A DNA stretch of 64,000 nt from Candidatus Planktophila versatilis (GTDB lineage: Bacteria; Actinomycetota; Actinomycetes; Nanopelagicales; Nanopelagicaceae). Location of the stretch: the NCBI RefSeq assembly GCF_002288105.1, contig NZ_CP016774.1, forward strand, positions 310,001-374,000, given 5' to 3'. Shown here in pieces: positions 32,599 to 45,928 of the stretch. The stretch's first letter is position 1; each line of letters begins with the position of its first letter. The position numbers and the translations under genes were made by a program. A model generated the notes under the pieces. It did no database searches. It was not told the DNA's origin and saw only the letters and a program-made list of their open reading frames with translations.

Positions 32599-33548
32599 GC
32601 ACAGTATTTATTCTTGCTGATTTCTCAGGTGAAAAAGCAAGTAAGACAACAGCAGAGATTGCAACAGCTGCGGCCCGTATTGGCACTGTCACAGCAATAG
32701 TTCTAGCTGGCGCCGGGAAAGGTGCGGCACTTGCAGCAACTGTGAATCAAGGACCGATTAGTGAGATTATCGTGATTGAATCTGATGATTTCACATCCCA
32801 TGGTGTTGCAGCATCTGCCGATGCACTAGCAAATCTTATTAAAGAGAAGTCTCCAGCTGCAGTTCTCATTGCATCGCATGCATTCGGTAAAGAGATGGCT
32901 GGGCGCGTGGCAGTGCTCTGTGATTCTGGGATTATTACCGATGCCATTGATATTGCAAGTGATGGCAGTGCCACACAATCAGTCTTTGGTGGATCAACCA
33001 CGGTGCATTCACAAGTTTCACATGGCACACCAATTATTACGGTTCGCCCCAATAGCATCGATGCCGATTTCACATCGTGCGCACCTGCTATTACAAATGC
33101 AACTGCCACAATTAGCGCCGATGCAAAGAAAGCAACGGTTTCATCTACTCAACCTCCGGTAAAGGGTGGTCGACCAGAGTTAACCGAAGCCAACATTGTT
33201 GTCTCAGGTGGACGTGGAACAGATGGCAACTTCACGGCCGTTGAATCATTTGCAGATTCATTGGGCGCAGCGGTAGGTGCATCACGCGCTGCAACCGATG
33301 CTGGTTGGTATCCACATTCACATCAGGTGGGACAGACCGGAAAGACAGTAAGCCCGCAGCTCTATGTTGCCTGCGGAATTTCTGGCGCAATTCAACACCG
33401 CGCCGGAATGCAGACTTCTAAGACAATCGTGGTGGTCAATAAAGATCCAGAAGCGCCCATCTTTGATATCGCAGATTTTGGTGTAGTCGGAGACTTGTTT
33501 AACGTGCTACCTAAGGCCACCGAAGGCGTGGTTGCTCGAAAAGGATAA
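32595..33548 (+). CDS. etfA: Electron transfer flavoprotein alpha subunit
   Basis: A 317-residue FAD-binding subunit. The C-terminal FAD domain shows VSGGRGTDGNFTAVESFADS, GAAVGASRAATDAGWYPH, GQTGKTVSPQLYVACGISG and VVVNKDPEAPIFDIADFGVVGD. It forms the EtfAB heterodimer with the preceding gene, which it overlaps by 4 nt. Confidence 0.95.
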   Translation: MSTVFILADFSGEKASKTTAEIATAAARIGTVTAIVLAGAGKGAALAATVNQGPISEIIVIESDDFTSHGVAASADALANLIKEKSPAAVLIASHAFGKEMAGRVAVLCDSGIITDAIDIASDGSATQSVFGGSTTVHSQVSHGTPIITVRPNSIDADFTSCAPAITNATATISADAKKATVSSTQPPVKGGRPELTEANIVVSGGRGTDGNFTAVESFADSLGAAVGASRAATDAGWYPHSHQVGQTGKTVSPQLYVACGISGAIQHRAGMQTSKTIVVVNKDPEAPIFDIADFGVVGDLFNVLPKATEGVVARKG

Positions 33549-33563
33549 GTAGGCCAGACGAAC

Positions 33564-33569
33564 TAGAAT
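33564..33569 (+). promoter_or_regulatory. Candidate -10 hexamer for the leaderless cysteine desulfurase gene
   Basis: TAGAAT, near consensus, ends 6 nt before the ATG at 33576. Confidence 0.5.
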
Positions 33570-33575
33570 GCTCCC

Positions 33576-34714
33576 ATGAGCGTCTATCTCGATCACGCGG
33601 CCACTACGCCGATGTGTGAATCGGCAATTGGCGCCATGAATACCGCTCTTCGCAAATTAGGTAATCCTTCATCACTTCATACGCAAGGTCGTTCTACTCG
33701 CAAAGATGTGGAAGATGCGCGCGAGCAGATTGCACGTGCTGTGCACTGCCAACCCAGTGAAGTGATCTTTACCGGTTCTGGCACAGAGGCAAATAACGCA
33801 GCAATTAAAGGTCTCTTCTGGAATTCTCCGAAGAAAGTCATTGTTATCTCCAGCATCGAACATCATGCCGTTCTAGATCCGGCGCTCTGGCTCGTTGAAC
33901 ATGAAGGCGCCGAACTGATTCAGATTCCAGTGACAACCGATGGCATTATTGATCTTGAATTCTTGCGCGCACTTGTTGCCGCGCGCGGTTCAGAAATTGC
34001 ACTGATCTCTGTGATGCATAGCAATAACGAGACCGGGGTTATGCAACCGATAGCTGAAGTAGTAAATGTGGCCGGAAGTATTCCGGTGCATACCGATGCC
34101 GTGCAGAGTTTTTCTAAGGTGCCTCTTTCTTATAAGGAACTCGGCCTCTATGCCATGACAATTAGTGGCCACAAAGTTGGTGGCCCACTCGGAATTGGTG
34201 CGCTGATCTTGCGCCGGGCAGTTGAGATTCCAGCACTTCTTCATGGTGGGGGACAAGAGCGCGATATTCGAAGTGGAACCCTAAATGCGCCATCGATTGT
34301 GGCACTTGCTGCCGCAATTGCGGCAGGTGTTTATGATGCATCGGCGGTAGCAAAATTACGTACTGACTTTGAAGAAGGTGTCTTACGTGCTCGCCCTGAT
34401 GCTGTAATTAATGGCCAAGGTGCACCGCGCTTACCTGGAATTTCAAATATTACTTTTCCTGGAACACAGAGTGATTCACTGTTGTTGCTGATGGATTCAG
34501 AGAAAGTCTCCTGTTCCACCGGCGCTGCCTGCACCGCAGGTGTTCATAGACCTAGCCATGTATTAATGGCGATGGGCCTTACCGATGTCCTCTCGCAATC
34601 TTCGCTGCGTTTCTCATTTGGTGCCACTAATACCCAAGCAGATGTTGATTATGCGCTCTCGGTCTTGCCCACTGTCATTGAACGTGGACTTGCGGCAAAC
34701 GCGGTAGGTAAGAA

Positions 34715-34718
<4 letters not shown>
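33576..34718 (+). CDS. Cysteine desulfurase (IscS/NifS-like)
   Basis: A 380-residue PLP enzyme. The PLP Lys is in [17 protein letters not shown], the PLP-stacking His in [11 protein letters not shown], and the mobile-loop catalytic Cys in [18 protein letters not shown]. It releases sulfur from cysteine as an enzyme-bound persulfide. It overlaps mnmA by 4 nt, so its main client is probably tRNA 2-thiolation, with iron-sulfur work possible. It starts with [10 protein letters not shown], the standard N terminus. Confidence 0.93.
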
Positions 34719-37806
<3,088 letters not shown>

Positions 37807-37812
37807 TAATCT
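37807..37812 (+). promoter_or_regulatory. Candidate -10 hexamer for the leaderless small membrane protein
   Basis: TAATCT lies 7 nt before the ATG at 37820 and overlaps the end of the ligA stop region. Confidence 0.4.
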
Positions 37813-37819
37813 TCATCCC

Positions 37820-37939
37820 ATGTTAAGACTTAGTGAAGAAGCGACCCGGGTACTTCCAATGCCTCCTTACGCATTTGGACTCGTTGCATTTGGGATTTTC
37901 GGCTTCCTTCTCTACATCACTCTTCGCTTAGATAAGTAA
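37820..37939 (+). CDS. Small single-pass membrane protein (39 aa)
   Basis: A 39-residue frame begins MLRLSEEATRVLPMPPYAFG and continues with one hydrophobic helix (LVAFGIFGFLLYITL) and a charged tail ending RLDK. It fits exactly between ligA and nadD, with a TAATCT hexamer 7 nt upstream and the stop 5 nt before the nadD start. Small proteins with a PMPP motif and one helix occur in this position in other actinobacteria, as I recall; the function is unknown. Confidence 0.7.
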   Translation: MLRLSEEATRVLPMPPYAFGLVAFGIFGFLLYITLRLDK

Positions 37940-37944
37940 CGCCC

Positions 37945-38496
37945 TTGCGAGTAGGGCTATACGGCGGCACCTTTGACCCGATTCATAACGGGCACGTTCA
38001 CGTCATTGAACAATTAATTGGGCGCAATATTGTTGATCGTCTGCTCGTTGTGCCAGCCGGACAACCGCGACTTCGCGAACATGAACCAAAGGCAACCGGG
38101 GCTGAGCGCCGGCAGATGTGTCAGCTAGCAGTTAATTCTTTAGCCCCAGAAATTAAAAGCAAGGTGGAAGTTAATCCGATTGAAGTATTGCGCGAGGGCC
38201 CGAGCTACACCATTGATACCGTGGAAGCAGTTGCGCAGACCTACCCAGATGATTCCATCGTTGTCGTTGTGGGAACCGATGCCTATACCAATATCGATCA
38301 CTGGCATCGCGCCGATGAGCTCAAAAAAATGGTTGAGTTCGTTGTGATTGATCGCCCAAATTTTCCTGGCACGCCCAACCTTGATGTCGCTGCTATTGCA
38401 GTATCGGCAACCCAGATCCGCGAACACCATTCTGATGAAGTACCCGCAGCAGTTGCTGCATATATAAAGGAGCACAATCTCTATGCCAGCAAGTAA
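37945..38496 (+). CDS. nadD: Nicotinate-nucleotide adenylyltransferase NadD
   Basis: A 183-residue enzyme that makes NaAD in NAD synthesis. The nucleotidyltransferase motif is GGTFDPIHNGHVHVI, and the second motif is VSATQIREH. The TTG at 37945 is chosen because the protein begins MRVGLYGGTFDP with no other start. It overlaps rsfS by 14 nt, so the two are coupled. This nadD-rsfS pairing is widely conserved. Confidence 0.94.
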   Translation: MRVGLYGGTFDPIHNGHVHVIEQLIGRNIVDRLLVVPAGQPRLREHEPKATGAERRQMCQLAVNSLAPEIKSKVEVNPIEVLREGPSYTIDTVEAVAQTYPDDSIVVVVGTDAYTNIDHWHRADELKKMVEFVVIDRPNFPGTPNLDVAAIAVSATQIREHHSDEVPAAVAAYIKEHNLYASK

Positions 38497-38857
38497 AGCC
38501 TGCGTTGAACGCACCCAGATTGCCGCTCGCGCTGCCGCCGACAAATTCGGAACCGAACTTGTCGCACTCGACCTTTCAGAGCAATCTGTCCTGAGTGAAG
38601 TCTTCCTAATTGTTACGGCAACTAATACCAAGATGGTTGATTCGATCGCCGATGAGGTGGAAGAGAAGTTACGTCTTGCTAGTGATAAGCCACTTCGCCG
38701 GGAAGGAACAGCGGAATGGATTTTGCTTGATTACTCAGATCTTGTTGTCCACATTCAGTCCAGTGAGCTTCGTCGTTACTACATGCTCGATCGGCTGTGG
38801 AATGACTGCCCCAAGATTGAGTTAGAAGTGGTCAAAGAAGAGGTTGCACGTGGGTAA
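38483..38857 (+). CDS. rsfS: Ribosome silencing factor RsfS
   Basis: A 124-residue protein that binds L14 and blocks subunit joining when nutrients are low. Family features are VALDLSEQSVLSEVFLIVTA, KPLRREGTAEWILLDYSDLV and VHIQSSELRRYYMLDRLWND. It overlaps both nadD (14 nt) and the following phosphatase (8 nt). Confidence 0.94.
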   Translation: MPASKACVERTQIAARAAADKFGTELVALDLSEQSVLSEVFLIVTATNTKMVDSIADEVEEKLRLASDKPLRREGTAEWILLDYSDLVVHIQSSELRRYYMLDRLWNDCPKIELEVVKEEVARG

Positions 38858-39509
38858 TCAGATAATTCTCTGGCGTCACGGCCAAACCGATTGGAACGTT
38901 GCAAATAAGTTTCAGGGACATACTGATATTCCACTCAACGCAGTGGGTCAGTTTCAAGCACAGCATGCAGCTCCGATGTTGGCAGCTATAACCCCGACCA
39001 TGATTATTGCTAGTGATTTAGTGCGAGCACAGAGCACCGCGCACGAACTAGTAAAACTCACCGGACTTGAAGTATTAACCGATGCACGATTGCGCGAGAC
39101 CAACTGCGGAAATTGGGAAGGTCTGACCGGTGATGAAATTCGTAAAGTAGATCTCGATAATTTACGGCAATGGTCGATGGGCGGAGATAACCCAGCCGGT
39201 GGAATTGGTGAACGTCGCAGTGAAGTAGGAGCACGTGGTGTGGCAGCGATTAACGCCGCCCTTGTCGGCAAAAATAATCAACGACTTGTTGTTGCAACAC
39301 ATGGTGGAACAGCGCGCACAATCATTGGCACCTATCTTGACCTTCCCATTCCATTCTGGTCACGCATCGGCGGACTTTCCAATGCGCAATGGTCGATTCT
39401 GGAAGAATCACCAAAAGGTTGGCTTTTGGTTGAACATAACGCTGGATCTATTCCAGAGCCTGTAATGGGTGAAGAATCCGGCGGAGTTATCCCGGATTCA
39501 GTGCGGTAA
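38850..39509 (+). CDS. Histidine phosphatase family protein (phosphoglycerate-mutase-like)
   Basis: A 219-residue phosphatase with the catalytic WRHGQTDWN motif, an RETNCGNWEGLTGDEI acidic motif and the second His in VATHGGTARTIIG. It likely removes phosphate from a small metabolite; glucosyl-3-phosphoglycerate or similar substrates are known for actinobacterial relatives. GTG at 38850 is preferred over TTG at 38844 because AAGAAGAGG is spaced 7 nt from it and almost abuts the TTG. Confidence 0.85.
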   Translation: MGNQIILWRHGQTDWNVANKFQGHTDIPLNAVGQFQAQHAAPMLAAITPTMIIASDLVRAQSTAHELVKLTGLEVLTDARLRETNCGNWEGLTGDEIRKVDLDNLRQWSMGGDNPAGGIGERRSEVGARGVAAINAALVGKNNQRLVVATHGGTARTIIGTYLDLPIPFWSRIGGLSNAQWSILEESPKGWLLVEHNAGSIPEPVMGEESGGVIPDSVR

Positions 39510-39532
39510 AGTTCGCACTCCTGAACGACAAC

Positions 39533-39605
39533 GGGGATATGGCGCAATTGGTAGCGCGCTTCCATGGCATGGAAGAGGTTAGGGGTTCGATTCCCCTTAT
39601 CTCCA
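39533..39605 (+). tRNA. tRNA-Ala (anticodon GGC)
   Basis: The 73-nt cloverleaf has acceptor GGGGATA/TATCTCC, D arm GCGC...GCGC, anticodon arm CTTCC-ATGGCAT-GGAAG with GGC, and T arm AGGGG-TTCGATT-CCCCT. The discriminator is A at 39605 and CCA is not encoded. The leuS GTG begins only 1 nt after the mature 3' end. Confidence 0.95.
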
Positions 39606-39606
39606 C

Positions 39607-42078
39607 GTGAGTACTGAACGCGAACACGCGGCCTACGATTTTGCATACGTGCAAGAGAAGTGGCTTCCCATCTGGGACACACTCCAACCATTTAAATCTG
39701 GTCGAAAAGAAGATACGCGTCCTAAGAAATATGTCTTGGATATGTTTCCTTATCCTTCCGGTGATCTCCATATGGGCCATGCCGAGGCATATGCACTCGG
39801 CGATGTAATTGCTCGTTACTGGATTCAAAAAGGATTTAACGTCATGCACCCGATTGGTTGGGATGCATTTGGGCTGCCGGCCGAAAATGCGGCAATCAAA
39901 CGTAATGAAGATCCACGTATTTGGACTTATGAAAACATCGCAACGCAGAAAGCATCTATGCGTCGCTATGCATGTTCATTCGACTGGGATCGCGTCTTTA
40001 ATACGTGCGATCCCGAGTACTACAAGTGGAACCAATGGCTCTTTACCAAATTACATGAACGTGGCCTGGCCTATCGCAAAGACTCTGCCGTTAACTGGTG
40101 TCCCGGATGTCAGACAGTTCTTGCCAATGAACAGGTAGTAGCAGGGCTCTGTGAGCGTTGTGATACCGCGGTAACCAAGAAGAAATTGAATCAGTGGTAT
40201 TTCAAGATTACTGATTATGCCGATCGCTTACTCGATGACATGTCTGAGTTAGAAGGTAAGTGGCCGGAGAAAGTTCTGATGATGCAGCGCAATTGGATTG
40301 GCCGCTCCCAGGGTGCCAATGTGCAATTCGTGATTGAAGGTCGCACCGAACCCGTGACCATCTACACCACCCGCCCCGATACGTTATATGGCGCAACCTT
40401 TATGGTCGTTGCTGCAGATTCAGCGTTAGCCGCCGAACTTGCTAGTGGCACACCAGTTGAAGCCGAGTTCACCTCTTACTTAGAGAAAATTAAAGCGGCT
40501 TCAGATATTGATCGCCTAGCGACAGACCGACCTAAATCAGGTGTTGACCTCAAGCGCTTTGCAATTAACCCAGTAAATGGTGAGAAGTTACCCATCTGGG
40601 CATCAGATTATGTCTTAGCTGATTACGGCACCGGCGCCATCATGGCGGTTCCGGCCCACGATCAGCGCGACCTTGATTTTGCAAAAGCGATGAAGCTGCC
40701 CGTGCGGGTTGTCGTTGATACTGGTGAAGAAGATCCAAGTGAGACAGGCATTGCCACAACAGGTGATGGAAAAATTATTAACTCTGGTTCACTTAATGGC
40801 CTTTCCAAGGCAGCTGCAATTGCCGCAATTAATAAGCAGCTAGAAGCCGATGGACTTGGTAAGAGTGCGCGTAATTATCGCCTGCGCGATTGGCTTGTAT
40901 CTCGCCAACGTTATTGGGGCACACCTATTCCGATCGTGCACTGTGATAAATGTGGCGAAGTAGCTGTGCCAGATTCAGAGCTTCCATTGCTCTTGCCTGA
41001 TGCAAAGGGACTGGATTTAAAGCCAAAAGGTCAATCACCACTGGCTGCAGCAACTGAGTGGGTTAATACGAAGTGCCCTAAGTGTGCGGGCCCGGCCATG
41101 CGCGATACCGACACCATGGATACTTTTGTTGATTCATCTTGGTATTACCTGCGTTATCCATCGTCAACGAATGCGACCGAACCATTTAATCGTGGCGATA
41201 TCGATACCTGGCTGCCTGTGGATCAATATGTCGGCGGAGTAACTCATGCCATCTTGCACCTGCTCTATTCGCGCTTTTTTACCAAAGTACTTTTTGATAT
41301 GAAGATGCTCTCATTTATTGAGCCCTTTACGCGCCTGCTTAACCAAGGCATGGTGGTCATGGATGGCTCTGCGATGTCGAAATCTCGCGGCAACCTCGTG
41401 CGCCTCTCTGATGAACTAGAAAACCATGGCGTCGATGCCATTCGCTTATCAATGGTCTTTTCAGGTCCACCAGAAGATGACGTTGATTGGTCTGATGTTT
41501 CACCATCTGGCTCGGTTAAGTTCTTAAGCCGTGCTTGGCGTTTATCAGGAGATGTCACATCAGCTACCGGAGTTGATTTCACATCAGGTGAAATCAGTCT
41601 GCGTAAAGCAACACATAAAGCGTTGAACGATGCCGCATTCGCTGTTGAATCATTTAGATTTAACGTAGCTGTTGCTCGTGTGATGGAGTTAGTGAATGCA
41701 ACCCGTAAGGCAATTGATTCCGGATGTGGACCGGCAGATCCTGCGGTGCGCGAAGCCACAGAGGCAATTGCCATCATGCTCTCACTCGTTGCTCCCTTTA
41801 CAGCAGAGGAAATGTGGGAGCGACTTGGACACAAACCAGCGATTGCAACTGCTGGCTGGCCAGAAGTTGACCCAGCGCTATTGGTCGATGATGAAGTAGA
41901 GGCAGTTATTCAAATCAACGGCAAGATTGTTGATCGGATGAAGGTTTCACCAACAATTGGTGATGCTGATTTTGAGGCTGCCGCGCTTGCCTTGCCTTCA
42001 GTTGTGGCGGCGCTAGCGGGTGCCACGCCTAAGAAAGTGATTGCTCGCGCACCGAAATTGGTCAACATCGTTCTGTAA
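39607..42078 (+). CDS. leuS: Leucyl-tRNA synthetase
   Basis: An 823-residue class I synthetase. The HIGH-type motif is [20 protein letters not shown] and the KMSKS-type motif is [15 protein letters not shown]1 editing domain with [16 protein letters not shown], and Zn-type Cys pairs ([24 protein letters not shown]), are present. The GTG at 39607 is the only usable start before the conserved region, yet it lies 1 nt past tRNA-Ala, leaving no room for a ribosome site outside the tRNA. Translation may use a leaderless message released by tRNA 3' processing. Confidence 0.95.
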   Translation: MSTEREHAAYDFAYVQEKWLPIWDTLQPFKSGRKEDTRPKKYVLDMFPYPSGDLHMGHAEAYALGDVIARYWIQKGFNVMHPIGWDAFGLPAENAAIKRNEDPRIWTYENIATQKASMRRYACSFDWDRVFNTCDPEYYKWNQWLFTKLHERGLAYRKDSAVNWCPGCQTVLANEQVVAGLCERCDTAVTKKKLNQWYFKITDYADRLLDDMSELEGKWPEKVLMMQRNWIGRSQGANVQFVIEGRTEPVTIYTTRPDTLYGATFMVVAADSALAAELASGTPVEAEFTSYLEKIKAASDIDRLATDRPKSGVDLKRFAINPVNGEKLPIWASDYVLADYGTGAIMAVPAHDQRDLDFAKAMKLPVRVVVDTGEEDPSETGIATTGDGKIINSGSLNGLSKAAAIAAINKQLEADGLGKSARNYRLRDWLVSRQRYWGTPIPIVHCDKCGEVAVPDSELPLLLPDAKGLDLKPKGQSPLAAATEWVNTKCPKCAGPAMRDTDTMDTFVDSSWYYLRYPSSTNATEPFNRGDIDTWLPVDQYVGGVTHAILHLLYSRFFTKVLFDMKMLSFIEPFTRLLNQGMVVMDGSAMSKSRGNLVRLSDELENHGVDAIRLSMVFSGPPEDDVDWSDVSPSGSVKFLSRAWRLSGDVTSATGVDFTSGEISLRKATHKALNDAAFAVESFRFNVAVARVMELVNATRKAIDSGCGPADPAVREATEAIAIMLSLVAPFTAEEMWERLGHKPAIATAGWPEVDPALLVDDEVEAVIQINGKIVDRMKVSPTIGDADFEAAALALPSVVAALAGATPKKVIARAPKLVNIVL

Positions 42079-42135
42079 TCAACAGCCACACCCGATTCAC
42101 CATTTTCCTACTTAGATCTAGACCACCATCTGCGG

Positions 42136-42741
42136 ATGGAAAATCAATATCTCGAGAAGGCACATAACTGGTGGAGTGATCTCCACTATTCATCAACACA
42201 AAAAAGAGCGTTGGCACTGGTTGCACTGCTCGTTCTCCTTATCTCCGGCCTCTTTGTCGCCCGCGGTGCTTCGCAAGAAGTTGTTGCGGCGCCTATCGCA
42301 CTTGAAGTGCAAGAAATTACTCAGGAAATCATCGTCGATGTTGCAGGGGCGGTGATAACTCCCGGTGTGTATTCATTACCTCTTAACTCACGCGTTGTGG
42401 AGGCAATCAAAGCTGCTGGTGGGTTGAAGAAAGGGGCTGATACTTCAGATATTAATCAGGCCCGCATCCTTAAAGATGGTGAGCAGATTTATGTATTTGC
42501 CGCAGCAACATCCTCCGGTGGTATGGCAAAGAGGGTGGTGCGCAAGAACGGACCCGTGATGATTAATCGGGCAACAGTGAAAGAGTTTGAAGCACTCGAT
42601 GGAATCGGGCCAGTGCTGGCTAATCGCATCGTGGCATACCGAAAGATCAATGGTCCATTTACAGCAATTGAAGATGTGATGAAGGTTTCCGGAATTGGAG
42701 CGGGAACATTCGCAAAGTTCAAAGAGAAGCTGCGCGTCTAA
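42136..42741 (+). CDS. comEA: ComEA-like DNA-binding protein
   Basis: A 201-residue competence protein. One N-terminal membrane helix (LALVALLVLLISGLFVA) is followed by an SLBB domain (IIVDVAGAVITPGVYSLP) and two helix-hairpin-helix motifs (FEALDGIGPVLANRIVAYR, MKVSGIGAGTFAKFKEKL). It captures double-stranded DNA outside the membrane and passes it to ComEC, encoded next. Presence of both suggests DNA uptake. Confidence 0.93.
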   Translation: MENQYLEKAHNWWSDLHYSSTQKRALALVALLVLLISGLFVARGASQEVVAAPIALEVQEITQEIIVDVAGAVITPGVYSLPLNSRVVEAIKAAGGLKKGADTSDINQARILKDGEQIYVFAAATSSGGMAKRVVRKNGPVMINRATVKEFEALDGIGPVLANRIVAYRKINGPFTAIEDVMKVSGIGAGTFAKFKEKLRV

Positions 42742-42761
42742 TTGATAGCCGCGCCCTCGCA

Positions 42762-44858
42762 TTGGGGGGCGCGGTGTGGGTGGGGGCGCTTGCGCAGAGT
42801 TGGAGTCCAACCTGGGTAGTGGCAGCTATTGCTGTGATTGCCGCAGTTATTTTATTTAACAAGCGGCGTTTGGCAGTTCTACTTATCGCCATTGTGCTGG
42901 GTGCAACGATTATGTCGATAAGAATTGCTGCCCTTGATTCCAGTGCGATAAACCAATTCCGGGGCGCGATTACATCTGTTGAACTACAGGTAACGACAGA
43001 CCCTAATCGAGTGGTTCCAAAAGTATTTGGTAGCTCCTTTGCACCTATCTCTTACTCATTTATGGGCCAAGCGCTCCGAGTTGATGATAGATATTCCATG
43101 CGCATCCCAGCGCGCGTCATTGTTTCTAATAAAAGCGTGGAAAGCTTGTTGCCCGGTCAGAAGATTCGGGTGCAGGCTAAAGTGTTGGAGAGTAAAGAGG
43201 GACGAGTTGCAGCTCTACTGATTGTGAAGCAACGCGTTGAAGTACTCACTCAACCCTCGCGCTGGGCGAAAGGATTGGCGCGTATTCGCCTAGGACTGCG
43301 CAGTGCAACTGGCGGCGAAGATGCTGGTGCGCTCATTCCTGGAATGGTGATTGGCGATACTAGTAAGCAGAGCGTTGAGTTTAAGAACCAGATGCGCAGA
43401 TCTGGTCTTACCCACTTGGTGGCTGTCAGTGGTGCTAACTTCGCCATCGTTTCAGCCTTTGTTCTATGGGGCATGCAATTTGTTTTCCGCAAAGTTAATT
43501 ATCGCCTGATTGCAACTGCGATAGCACTGGCTGCATTTATCGCACTTGTGCGGCCATCACCTTCTGTCTTGCGCGCCGCAGCCATGGCTGCAGTTTTACT
43601 TGTTGCATTTGGCACCAGACAAGGGCGAGATCCGCTGCCGGCGTTGGGCTTTGCTATCGCAGCTGTAGTGATTTTAGATCCCTTTCAAGCACGCGATGCT
43701 GGTTTTGCTCTCTCTGTTTTAGCAACAGCTGGGTTATTACTTCTGGCACCGAAGATAAAACCGAAGTTCTTAGCACCCCCCATTGCAGCGATGGCTTTTT
43801 GTGCGCCAGTCATTGTGGCTTTATCTGGATACATCAGCCCCATGAGCATCATTGCCAATGTCTTAGCTGCACCCGCCGTTGCTCCCATCACCATTGTTGG
43901 ATTCATGGCCGCCCTTATCTCACCCTTTGCACCCTGGCTTTCGCATCTTCTTATTCTGTGCGTGAAGCCACTTGCGATCTGGATTGTCTGGGTTGCATCC
44001 TGGAGTGCCGGTTTTCCAGTCTTCACCTTAAAGACTGGGCTCTATGGATTCCTCATTGTGGCCGTTCTCATTCTTGCTATCTATCTCGGTCGAGCGAAGG
44101 TCGCAATCGCGCTACTCATCGTTGTTATTACCTTTTCCTGGGCGCAGCGATTTCCGGCAGGGGATTGGCAGATTGCTAATTGCGATATTGGCCAAGGTGA
44201 TGCGATGGTGATTAATTTGAAGCACCACCGCGCAATAGTTATTGATGTGGGCCCTGATCCACAATTAATTGATAGGTGTTTGCGCCAGCTTGGAGTACGT
44301 GAGATTCCGCTCTTGATATTGACCCATATCCACGCGGATCATGTGGGTGGATTGGCGGGTGCGGGAAAGAATAGAAAGATCGGAACAACTTGGTATGGAG
44401 ATGTATTTGCTGGCACCCGAGCCACAATTGAAGATGTGAAGATAGAGGTGAAGTGGCCTGATCGCGCGGGTGAATACACGCCAAATAACTCCAGCATTGC
44501 GGTGCTCTTTACTTCACCAGATTTCACACTCTTTGCCGCCGGTGATATTGAACCGCCGGTGCAGAGCCAACTGGTCTCACACATTGGCGAAGTAGATATC
44601 TATAAAGTGGCCCATCATGGTTCTCGCTATCAAGATCTCACCTTGATGCGAGAACTCTCACCGCAGATTGCAGTCATCAGCGTAGGCGCAACTAATACCT
44701 ATGGACATCCTGCACCTGCCACCATCTCGGCCTTGACGCAGTTAGGCGCTAAGGTATTGCGTACGGATATTGATGGGGCAGTAGCAATCAAAGCAACAAA
44801 CCATCAATTTTCACTACAACGCAGCAAGCGCTGGTTTAGATTTTTCTCTTGGAGCTAG
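42762..44858 (+). CDS. comEC: ComEC/Rec2 DNA-uptake channel
   Basis: A 698-residue membrane protein. An N-terminal DUF4131-type region and the multi-helix competence domain (HLVAVSGANFAIVSAFVLW, RPSPSVLRAAAMAAVLL) precede a C-terminal metallo-beta-lactamase domain with LTHIHADHVGGLAG and KVAHHGSRYQD, whose metal ligands look intact. It carries single-stranded DNA across the membrane. The start is uncertain: TTG at 42762 is the first standard start, but the frame stays open upstream, overlapping comEA, with an ATT at 42741 as another candidate. Confidence 0.92.
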   Translation: MGGAVWVGALAQSWSPTWVVAAIAVIAAVILFNKRRLAVLLIAIVLGATIMSIRIAALDSSAINQFRGAITSVELQVTTDPNRVVPKVFGSSFAPISYSFMGQALRVDDRYSMRIPARVIVSNKSVESLLPGQKIRVQAKVLESKEGRVAALLIVKQRVEVLTQPSRWAKGLARIRLGLRSATGGEDAGALIPGMVIGDTSKQSVEFKNQMRRSGLTHLVAVSGANFAIVSAFVLWGMQFVFRKVNYRLIATAIALAAFIALVRPSPSVLRAAAMAAVLLVAFGTRQGRDPLPALGFAIAAVVILDPFQARDAGFALSVLATAGLLLLAPKIKPKFLAPPIAAMAFCAPVIVALSGYISPMSIIANVLAAPAVAPITIVGFMAALISPFAPWLSHLLILCVKPLAIWIVWVASWSAGFPVFTLKTGLYGFLIVAVLILAIYLGRAKVAIALLIVVITFSWAQRFPAGDWQIANCDIGQGDAMVINLKHHRAIVIDVGPDPQLIDRCLRQLGVREIPLLILTHIHADHVGGLAGAGKNRKIGTTWYGDVFAGTRATIEDVKIEVKWPDRAGEYTPNNSSIAVLFTSPDFTLFAAGDIEPPVQSQLVSHIGEVDIYKVAHHGSRYQDLTLMRELSPQIAVISVGATNTYGHPAPATISALTQLGAKVLRTDIDGAVAIKATNHQFSLQRSKRWFRFFSWS

Positions 44859-44870
44859 GAGGCAGGTGAA

Positions 44871-45821
44871 ATGAACGCTTTCTATCTCCTGCTCGGCCCG
44901 GAAGGAGCACTGGCTGATCGCGCACTGGCCAAACTTCTAGCCCAACTTAAAGACGAGAACGCCGAAATCACAACAGTAAGTGCCGCCGATGCCATCGTGG
45001 GCGACATCGCAGATGGCCTAGCACCATCACTATTTTCCGAACGCCGCGCGCTGATTATTAAAGATTTGCAAGATTTGCCGGAAGAGTCAAAAGATGAAAT
45101 TACTCGCTATTTAGATTCCCCGGATCCCACCATGACCGTGGTCTTCGTGCATAAAGGTGGCGTCAAAGGCAAAGCGCTGCTGGATGCAATTAAGAAAGTG
45201 AAGCCTGAAATCATCGCCTGTGAGGCGATGAAGAAAGAGGCTGATAAAGAGAGCTTTGTGAAAGATCTATTCCTTGATGCTGGGCGCAAGGCAACACCAG
45301 GTGCCATCAAAGCTTTAGTGAACGCACTGGGTAATGAACTGCGCGAGTTGCAATCAGCCGTTTCGCAAATCTCACTTGATGCACCAGCAGGTGCCATTGA
45401 TGAAGCAATCGTTGATAAATTTCATCAGGGCAGAATTGAAACAACGGGATTTGATGTTGCCGATGCCACTATTGATGGCAATCTGCCGGTGGCACTTGTC
45501 ACTCTGCGTAGTGCACTTGAAACCGGAACAGATCCAGTGATGGTCACATCCGCCATCGCATCATCGCTGCGTAGTTTGGCTAAAGTCTCTGGCACAAATA
45601 AGGGAAGCAAATCATTTGAATTAGCGGGCCAACTAGGAATGGCGCCATGGCAGATTGATAAAGCCCGTCGTCAGTTGCAATCCTGGACACCTCGAGGAAT
45701 AGCAACGGCCGTTGAAGCAATTGCTAAGGCAGATGCCGATGTGAAGGGGGCGGCATCGGATCCGATATTTGCCCTGGAAAAGGCGCTGGCGACCATCGCC
45801 GCCGCTCGCGCTGCGCGCTAA
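44871..45821 (+). CDS. holA: DNA polymerase III delta subunit HolA
   Basis: A 316-residue clamp-loader subunit. It starts NAFYLLLGPEGALADRAL and has TTVSAADA, SLFSERRALIIKDLQDLP and the C-terminal collar region MAPWQIDKARRQLQSWT. It opens the beta clamp with tau/gamma and delta prime. A strong ribosome site (GGAGG) lies upstream. A short inverted repeat (GCCCAA/TTGGGC, 45828-45849) follows the stop but has no T-tract. Confidence 0.9.
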   Translation: MNAFYLLLGPEGALADRALAKLLAQLKDENAEITTVSAADAIVGDIADGLAPSLFSERRALIIKDLQDLPEESKDEITRYLDSPDPTMTVVFVHKGGVKGKALLDAIKKVKPEIIACEAMKKEADKESFVKDLFLDAGRKATPGAIKALVNALGNELRELQSAVSQISLDAPAGAIDEAIVDKFHQGRIETTGFDVADATIDGNLPVALVTLRSALETGTDPVMVTSAIASSLRSLAKVSGTNKGSKSFELAGQLGMAPWQIDKARRQLQSWTPRGIATAVEAIAKADADVKGAASDPIFALEKALATIAAARAAR

Positions 45822-45928
45822 TTTAAGGCCCAATTTCTCGATTTTGGGCTGATACCCCTGCGCTGATAACCTACCCCTCTGCACAAATCACAAGGTTTGG
45901 CTAAAAACACACAGACGGAGCTATCAAC

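Noticed and set aside
45828-45849. Terminator after holA
   Set aside because: The stem is only 6 bp and no T-tract follows, so it is noted in the gene entry but not called.
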